64,000 bases of DNA from BRH-c25 sp035627615 (GTDB lineage: Bacteria > Bacillota > Clostridia > Lutisporales > Lutisporaceae). Shown piece by piece: positions 59,706 to 64,000 of the stretch. The position numbers and the translations under genes were made by a program. A model generated the notes under the pieces. The model was given only the letters and a program-made list of their open reading frames with translations, searched no databases and was not told where the DNA came from. Within the stretch, counting starts at the first letter, position 1. Each line of letters begins with the position of its first letter. The stretch covers positions 202,281 through 266,280 of the forward strand of contig DASPLL010000017.1 of the NCBI GenBank assembly GCA_035627615.1, in the 5' to 3' direction.

Positions 59706-62345
59706 CTACTTTACCAGATCATCATATCTTCTCATGATCTTTTCACTGATATCCTGAGGAGTCTTGCTCAATACCTTTACGCTAATGTCAAACCCGGCCG
59801 GTACCTCTACATACCTCTTAATTGTATTCACAAGCTTGCGCTTGTTCGATGGATCCAGGATCCATTCCTCATAAAACTTAAAGTCTGTAACTATACTAAG
59901 CAGTGAGCCTGACACTTCAACATTGTCAATTGTGCTCAGGAAGCTGTTCATGTACTCACCCTTCGAACGCAGGAAACGTACAAATTCAGCCCATCTTGCA
60001 GGCAGTTCCTGAAGCTTGCACATATACTCGATCACTATCCTGGGAGCCGGTTCCGCCTGTTTTATGCCCTCCGGCGCCTTTGCCTCCTTAAGCATGCATT
60101 GAAGCCCCCAGTGTACAAGCTTTTTGTCAAGGTGATAATCCCCCACGCATGCAGGGCAGCCGTCCTCACAGCTGCAGTTCTCCACCAGCCGCACCGCTTC
60201 CTCCAGGATCTCCTCAGCATAATCATAAGCTTTTTCGGAGAATCCAAGCCCGCCGGGATACAGGTCATAAACAAGCACATGGGATTTCTTGACTTCTCCC
60301 TGCTCGGTCTTGGTATTGAAGACAGTGGCAGAAAGGTCCTCCACGGTTGACATTGTCCTTCTCATTGAGGCGGAAAGCAGGCTGTGCTTTATCCCGTTAT
60401 AATAGTTATGCTGCGTGTAGGAATTGAACACCCTGTCGACCTCATCATCCACGGTAAACCACAGACCTTCAGTCTCTATCTCCTGGAAAAGAGGAAGGGT
60501 TATTCTCTCAAAGCCGAGGTTCTGATGGTTATGAAATTGTACCATCTTGTATGCAGGTATTGCTTCCTTTACCTTCACATCTCCGAAGCGGGCTTCCGTC
60601 CTTTTTATAGTCTGAGCTTTAAACTCCCTCAGAACATTTACATCAGTTTCAACAAAAGGTACTGTGAAATAGTTCATATCAACAGGAACTACATGGGCGA
60701 TCCTGTTTACAAGATCAAGACTCTCCACCATGTACTGCATGCTGTCATGTATATATATCGCCTTTGGATGCACCTCGTGGAAGGCAAGGTATTCATCCAT
60801 TTCAGTAATCACCATTCCGTTCATTTTATTGACTACTTTATAGGTTTTGTTGTTTATATTCCTGAGATTATAATCTCCTGCAGGGAATTCATTTCCTGTC
60901 CAGATATAGCTGCCTCCCTCATTCTTCAGCTCCTTCGCCTGTATAAGCACGGGGACTATCTCCCCAAGATCAGGAAAAACAGCCGCATCATCGAGGGATA
61001 AAGGCAGTTCGGCTGCGGCTGCCCTTACATGTGCCAGCTGTATGAAAAGATTATTCTTGTCGATAACCGCATTCTCTACACCCGTATCAAAAAGCCAGTC
61101 GCTGTTTATTGCAAGGTATTGGTCATTAGGTGTGATATCGAGTATAAGGATCCCAAAGGCCTTTCCGCCCCTTCTGCCTGCTCTGCCCAGCTGCTGCCAG
61201 AAAGATGCCTTCGTTCCCGGGAATCCCGCTTCAACAACTATATCCAACTTGCCTATATCAATTCCAAGCTCCAGAGCATTGGTGGACACCACCCCTGCAA
61301 GTTTTCCCGATGCCAGCTTTGTTTCAATCTCTTTCCTCTCTTCAGGAGTATATCCACCTCTGTAACCGGCTACCAGATGGGATATATTCCTTCCCAGTGT
61401 AGGCTTATCGTCCAGGTTGGAAAGCTTATCCCTTACCTCCTTCAGAACTACCTCTACCTCTCTTCTGGTCTTACAGAAGGTAATGAACTTCACATCCTGC
61501 TCCACCAGCGCCGGTATCAGTTCAGAGGCTTCAGATTCCGGAGTTCTCCTGTACTGGGTATCCCTGACCAGAGGAGGCTGCCAGAAGTATATGGTTTTTT
61601 CACTGGTCGGTGAACCGTCCCTGTCTATATGTACGAAATCCTTGCCGCAAATGTTTACCGCCAGCTCCACAGGATTGGCAATTGTAGCAGAGCTGCAAAG
61701 GAACTGCGGTGAGCTTTTGTAATAACTGCATATCCTGAAGAGCCTTCTCATGATGTTCGCCATGTGGGAGCCAAAGGCGCCCCTGTAATAGTGAAGCTCA
61801 TCAATAACAAGGAAATTCAGCCGTGAGAATATATGATTGAAGCCGAATACACTGTGGTTGGTCAAAAATGAAGAATTAAGCATTTCAGGGTTAGTCAGTA
61901 TTATATTTGCATTTTTTCTGATCCTAGACCGCTCGCTTGTGGGAGTATCCCCATCATATATGCCTGCCTGAATTCTCTTGGGTCCGAAATGCTCCAGCAC
62001 CGGTACAAGATTTCTATACTGATCATGGGCAAGAGCCTTTGTCGGATACAGGAATATTGCCCTGGTAGTCGGGTCCTCCAATATCTTCTGCACCACAGGC
62101 AGTAAAAAGCTCAGGGTCTTACCGCTGGAGGTGGCGGTTGTAATGACCAGATTCTGCCCCTGCAGAGCCTTTTCAAACATCTCCTGCTGATGACAGTAAA
62201 GCTTATCCAACCCCTGGCTTCTGAGATATTCACAGAGCTCCGGAGACAAGGTCTCCGGGAAATCCGCAATGACCGGACTCCTTGCAGCTATGGTTTTTGA
62301 CGCTATTATCCTGTTATTGAATTCTCCCAGATTTAAAAAATCCAC
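59706..62345 (-). CDS. mrfA: DEAD/DEAH helicase with DUF1998, MrfA/YprA-like
   Basis: 879 residues. SF2 motifs are TTATSSGKTLSFLLP, DELHYYRG, FCKTRREVE and QQLGRAGRRGG. The C-terminal metal-binding region has VENCSCEDGCPACVGDY (four Cys), as in MrfA (YprA) and Hrq1. In B. subtilis MrfA works with the MrfB exonuclease on mitomycin-type crosslinks; no mrfB is seen here. GTG start with GGGGGA 6 nt upstream is preferred over a longer frame to 62405. Confidence 0.9.
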   Translation of the reverse strand: MDFLNLGEFNNRIIASKTIAARSPVIADFPETLSPELCEYLRSQGLDKLYCHQQEMFEKALQGQNLVITTATSSGKTLSFLLPVVQKILEDPTTRAIFLYPTKALAHDQYRNLVPVLEHFGPKRIQAGIYDGDTPTSERSRIRKNANIILTNPEMLNSSFLTNHSVFGFNHIFSRLNFLVIDELHYYRGAFGSHMANIMRRLFRICSYYKSSPQFLCSSATIANPVELAVNICGKDFVHIDRDGSPTSEKTIYFWQPPLVRDTQYRRTPESEASELIPALVEQDVKFITFCKTRREVEVVLKEVRDKLSNLDDKPTLGRNISHLVAGYRGGYTPEERKEIETKLASGKLAGVVSTNALELGIDIGKLDIVVEAGFPGTKASFWQQLGRAGRRGGKAFGILILDITPNDQYLAINSDWLFDTGVENAVIDKNNLFIQLAHVRAAAAELPLSLDDAAVFPDLGEIVPVLIQAKELKNEGGSYIWTGNEFPAGDYNLRNINNKTYKVVNKMNGMVITEMDEYLAFHEVHPKAIYIHDSMQYMVESLDLVNRIAHVVPVDMNYFTVPFVETDVNVLREFKAQTIKRTEARFGDVKVKEAIPAYKMVQFHNHQNLGFERITLPLFQEIETEGLWFTVDDEVDRVFNSYTQHNYYNGIKHSLLSASMRRTMSTVEDLSATVFNTKTEQGEVKKSHVLVYDLYPGGLGFSEKAYDYAEEILEEAVRLVENCSCEDGCPACVGDYHLDKKLVHWGLQCMLKEAKAPEGIKQAEPAPRIVIEYMCKLQELPARWAEFVRFLRSKGEYMNSFLSTIDNVEVSGSLLSIVTDFKFYEEWILDPSNKRKLVNTIKRYVEVPAGFDISVKVLSKTPQDISEKIMRRYDDLVK

Positions 62346-62498
62346 AGTAAATCCCCCTATGTAAATTTGTAGCTTCAGCAATATTTTAAGCATGCATATA
62401 AACATATGTTCTCATACTCATTCTTATTTTATCAAATTAATGCAGCATTGTATATAAATCGCTCTCACAAGAATACATCTATAATTTCGCGCACAAAG

Positions 62499-62524
62499 AT
62501 AGAAGACCCTTTTCAGGGTCTTCT
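62499..62524 (-). terminator. Hairpin after the small P-loop gene
   Basis: AGAAGACCC and GGGTCTTCT around a short loop. It lies downstream of the P-loop gene. The following T run is weak, so its efficiency is unclear. Confidence 0.6.
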
Positions 62525-62558
62525 GCTGTATATGAAATTTAATTGTTTTCTTAGTCAG

Positions 62559-62969
62559 TTATATCAGATAGCTTTTGAGGAACTCCGGTATTCCATCAAC
62601 ACTCCTGCTGCAGCTTACCGTAAAATCCAGTTCAAATTTTGCACTTAGATTTTCGAGGTTCTTAATTAAGGTTTCCAGACAATCGTCCTGGGCATTGCTT
62701 ACTATTTTCTGCCCGTCTATGAATATATGCTCTATGTCAAAATCCTGTGAAATAACACCGCAGATGAATCCATAAAAGGATTTCAGATTTTCCAGCTGGA
62801 ATTCTCCTGCTTCAATGAGTCTTATGTTTCGGTTAAGGTCATAAATACGGTTTCTGTCTCTGTCGATATATACAACATTACCATTGGATGTTCTGTCCGC
62901 TTCATTAGCCATATCGATCATTCTTTTTGTTTTGCCTGAGCCTTTTACACCCAGAATAAACTTAACCAT
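62559..62969 (-). CDS. Small P-loop NTPase-like protein
   Basis: 136 residues. FILGVKGSGKTKRMIDMANEA is a Walker A at the N-terminus, and HIFIDGQK may be the Walker B. Similar clostridial genes are often labelled as PilT-like, without proof. No membrane segment. AAGGGGG lies 7-8 nt before the ATG. Function unknown. Confidence 0.75.
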   Translation of the reverse strand: MVKFILGVKGSGKTKRMIDMANEADRTSNGNVVYIDRDRNRIYDLNRNIRLIEAGEFQLENLKSFYGFICGVISQDFDIEHIFIDGQKIVSNAQDDCLETLIKNLENLSAKFELDFTVSCSRSVDGIPEFLKSYLI

Positions 62970-63152
62970 AATAATTACCCCCTTATTCATATATATATTT
63001 GGAGATTAATATAAAGATACTATAATATGATATATTTTTCAATCTTGATATCGCTGAAAACTTCTAAATATTCTGTTTTTTTAGAGGTTTAACAGGTTCA
63101 TTCCCATTATTTCAAACAATCTCACATAAACTAAGTCACAGTCATATGCTAT

Positions 63153-63226
63153 ACCCATAAGGAATACCAAATCTAGAGACTAGTGACTAGCGACTAAAGA
63201 CTATGTTTTACATAAGACATAGTCTT
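63153..63226. repeat. Hairpin repeat element H (partial AGTCGCTAG class)
   Basis: CCCATAAGGAATACC, then AAATCTAGAGACTAGTGACT words, then GACTATG...CATAGTC (63200-63225). It looks like a right half of element F. The rest of 62970-63616 holds a possible nhaC promoter and no gene. Confidence 0.5.
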
Positions 63227-63389
63227 ATATCTATCCAGATTATGATAAAACTGCAAAATATTCGTTTACCATATTATAAGCAATTTTTCGATATTTATTA
63301 TGCAATTTGATAAAAATATATTGAGCGAAAGAACTTTTTTCTTCACTGTTTGCATGAAACTTTATTAAAATGACTGTATATTATTTCTA

Positions 63390-63418
63390 TTTACATAATT
63401 TTAGAATTTTGAGATAAT
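63390..63418 (+). promoter_or_regulatory. Possible promoter of nhaC
   Basis: TTTACA (63390-63395), 17-nt spacer, GATAAT (63413-63418). It would give a leader of about 190 nt. Weakly supported. Confidence 0.35.
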
Positions 63419-63616
63419 ATAGTCATATCTATGGTTGCAAAGTCTGCATTTATATGTAATATAAATATGTATTACAAAAATTTAGTTTACAAAATGCGTT
63501 TTATATAAGTTACTGCTGCATTATCTGTACTATATGAATAGCTTTGCAGGCATAGGTGATATTTATAGTAAAAAACGTTACAGATCAGGCAGTAAAATAC
63601 GAAAGGAGCAATATTA

Positions 63617-64000
63617 ATGGCACAAAAAACAAAAAGAGAAGCAACACTACTAGAAGCACTAATTCCAGTACTTTTTACCGTCGGTCTTCTTATGTACACA
63701 GTGTTGCCGGTCTTCGGAGTAGAAGGCGAAGTACACATCCCATTGATACTCGGAGCATTGGTCGCAGCTTTTGTGGCTATGTGGAGACTTGGCTATACCT
63801 GGGGTGAAATTGAAGAGGGTGTAATATCCACTATTTCCGGTACAATGCAGGCAATTCTGATTCTTGCTATCATAGGTATGATAATAGGTACCTGGATACT
63901 CGGAGGCATAGTTCCCACACTTATTTACTACGGCTTGCAGATACTCTCACCAGCAATGTTCCTGGTTGCAGCATGTCTTCTTTGCTGTGTAGTATCCCTT
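63617..64000 (+). CDS. nhaC: NhaC-type Na+/H+ antiporter, C-terminus beyond the window
   Basis: The visible 128 residues start MAQKTKREATLLEALIPVLF, with hydrophobic helices and ISTISGTMQAILILAIIGMI, GTWILGGIVPTLIYYG, which match NhaC family transporters. GAAAGGAGC lies about 7 nt before the ATG. The gene continues past position 64000. Confidence 0.88.
   Translation, partial: MAQKTKREATLLEALIPVLFTVGLLMYTVLPVFGVEGEVHIPLILGALVAAFVAMWRLGYTWGEIEEGVISTISGTMQAILILAIIGMIIGTWILGGIVPTLIYYGLQILSPAMFLVAACLLCCVVSL

Noticed and set aside
63487..63738. Minus-strand frame over the nhaC start
   Set aside because: It overlaps the start of a clear NhaC gene in antisense and has no family or ribosome site.

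Overview
The window looks like chromosomal DNA of a spore-forming anaerobe of class Clostridia. I infer this from a low-to-medium GC content, strong GGAGG ribosome binding sites, a complete Rnf complex, NuoE/NuoF-type and [FeFe]-hydrogenase-like proteins, and sporulation genes (spoIVFA, spoIVFB and a Spo0B-like gene) set in the Bacillus/Clostridium order around minCDE, rplU, prp, rpmA and obg. Cluster III relatives (Ruminiclostridium/Acetivibrio-like) are a reasonable guess, but the species cannot be read from the sequence. Nearly all genes lie on the minus strand. I saw no rRNA, tRNA, CRISPR array or prophage.

Region by region, left to right (the minus strand reads right to left). 1-1911: LCP (LytR-type) gene cut by the edge, yqeK, nadD. 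1912-2320: structured non-coding DNA. 2321-10936: an unbroken nine-gene aromatic amino acid operon (aroF, tyrA, aroB, aroA, aroC, pheA, aroE, aroK, aroQ). It is preceded by a consensus promoter, a 46-codon leader peptide gene packed with Tyr and Phe codons, and a strong intrinsic terminator, so it looks like ribosome-mediated attenuation. 11006-14278: VanZ-like membrane protein, MBL hydrolase and a split transketolase that can supply erythrose-4-phosphate. 14449-18418: small membrane protein, yhbY, a small Cys protein, obg, a Spo0B-like gene and the rpmA-prp-rplU operon with its promoter. 18543-24433: RNase E/G, the radical SAM/DUF2344 pair, spoIVFB and spoIVFA. 24524-33574: a 436-bp mobile-looking repeat, then minCDE, mrdA-mreDCB, radC, maf and a DUF4321 gene. 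34098-39202: rnfCDGEAB. 39511-46726: DUF3189, then a NuoE/ATPase/ferredoxin/NuoF operon and a putative sensory [FeFe]-hydrogenase operon (DRTGG, ATPase, HydS-like, DRTGG-like, PHP). 46989-50795: lytic transglycosylase, GNAT, HD-GYP and fructose-bisphosphate aldolase. 50823-57362: a split D-glutamate cyclase pair, DUF3870, a ThiS/MoaD remnant, C_GCAxxG_C_C protein, lipase-like hydrolase, membrane protein, the second copy of the mobile-looking repeat, a J-domain protein and DUF5685. 57576-62969: UvrD-like helicase, MrfA-like helicase and a small P-loop protein. 63617-end: start of an NhaC-type antiporter.

The most interesting signals are regulatory or non-coding. They are the Tyr/Phe leader peptide-terminator system ahead of aroF; a pair of about 98% identical 436-437 bp repeats with AATGCGACATA inverted ends and a strong internal hairpin; and a modular family of imperfect intergenic hairpins whose arms are made of near-repeated 7-8 bp words. 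The putative sensory hydrogenase operon and the NuoEF operon that ends at a terminator without a catalytic hydrogenase gene are the most interesting protein-level arrangements.
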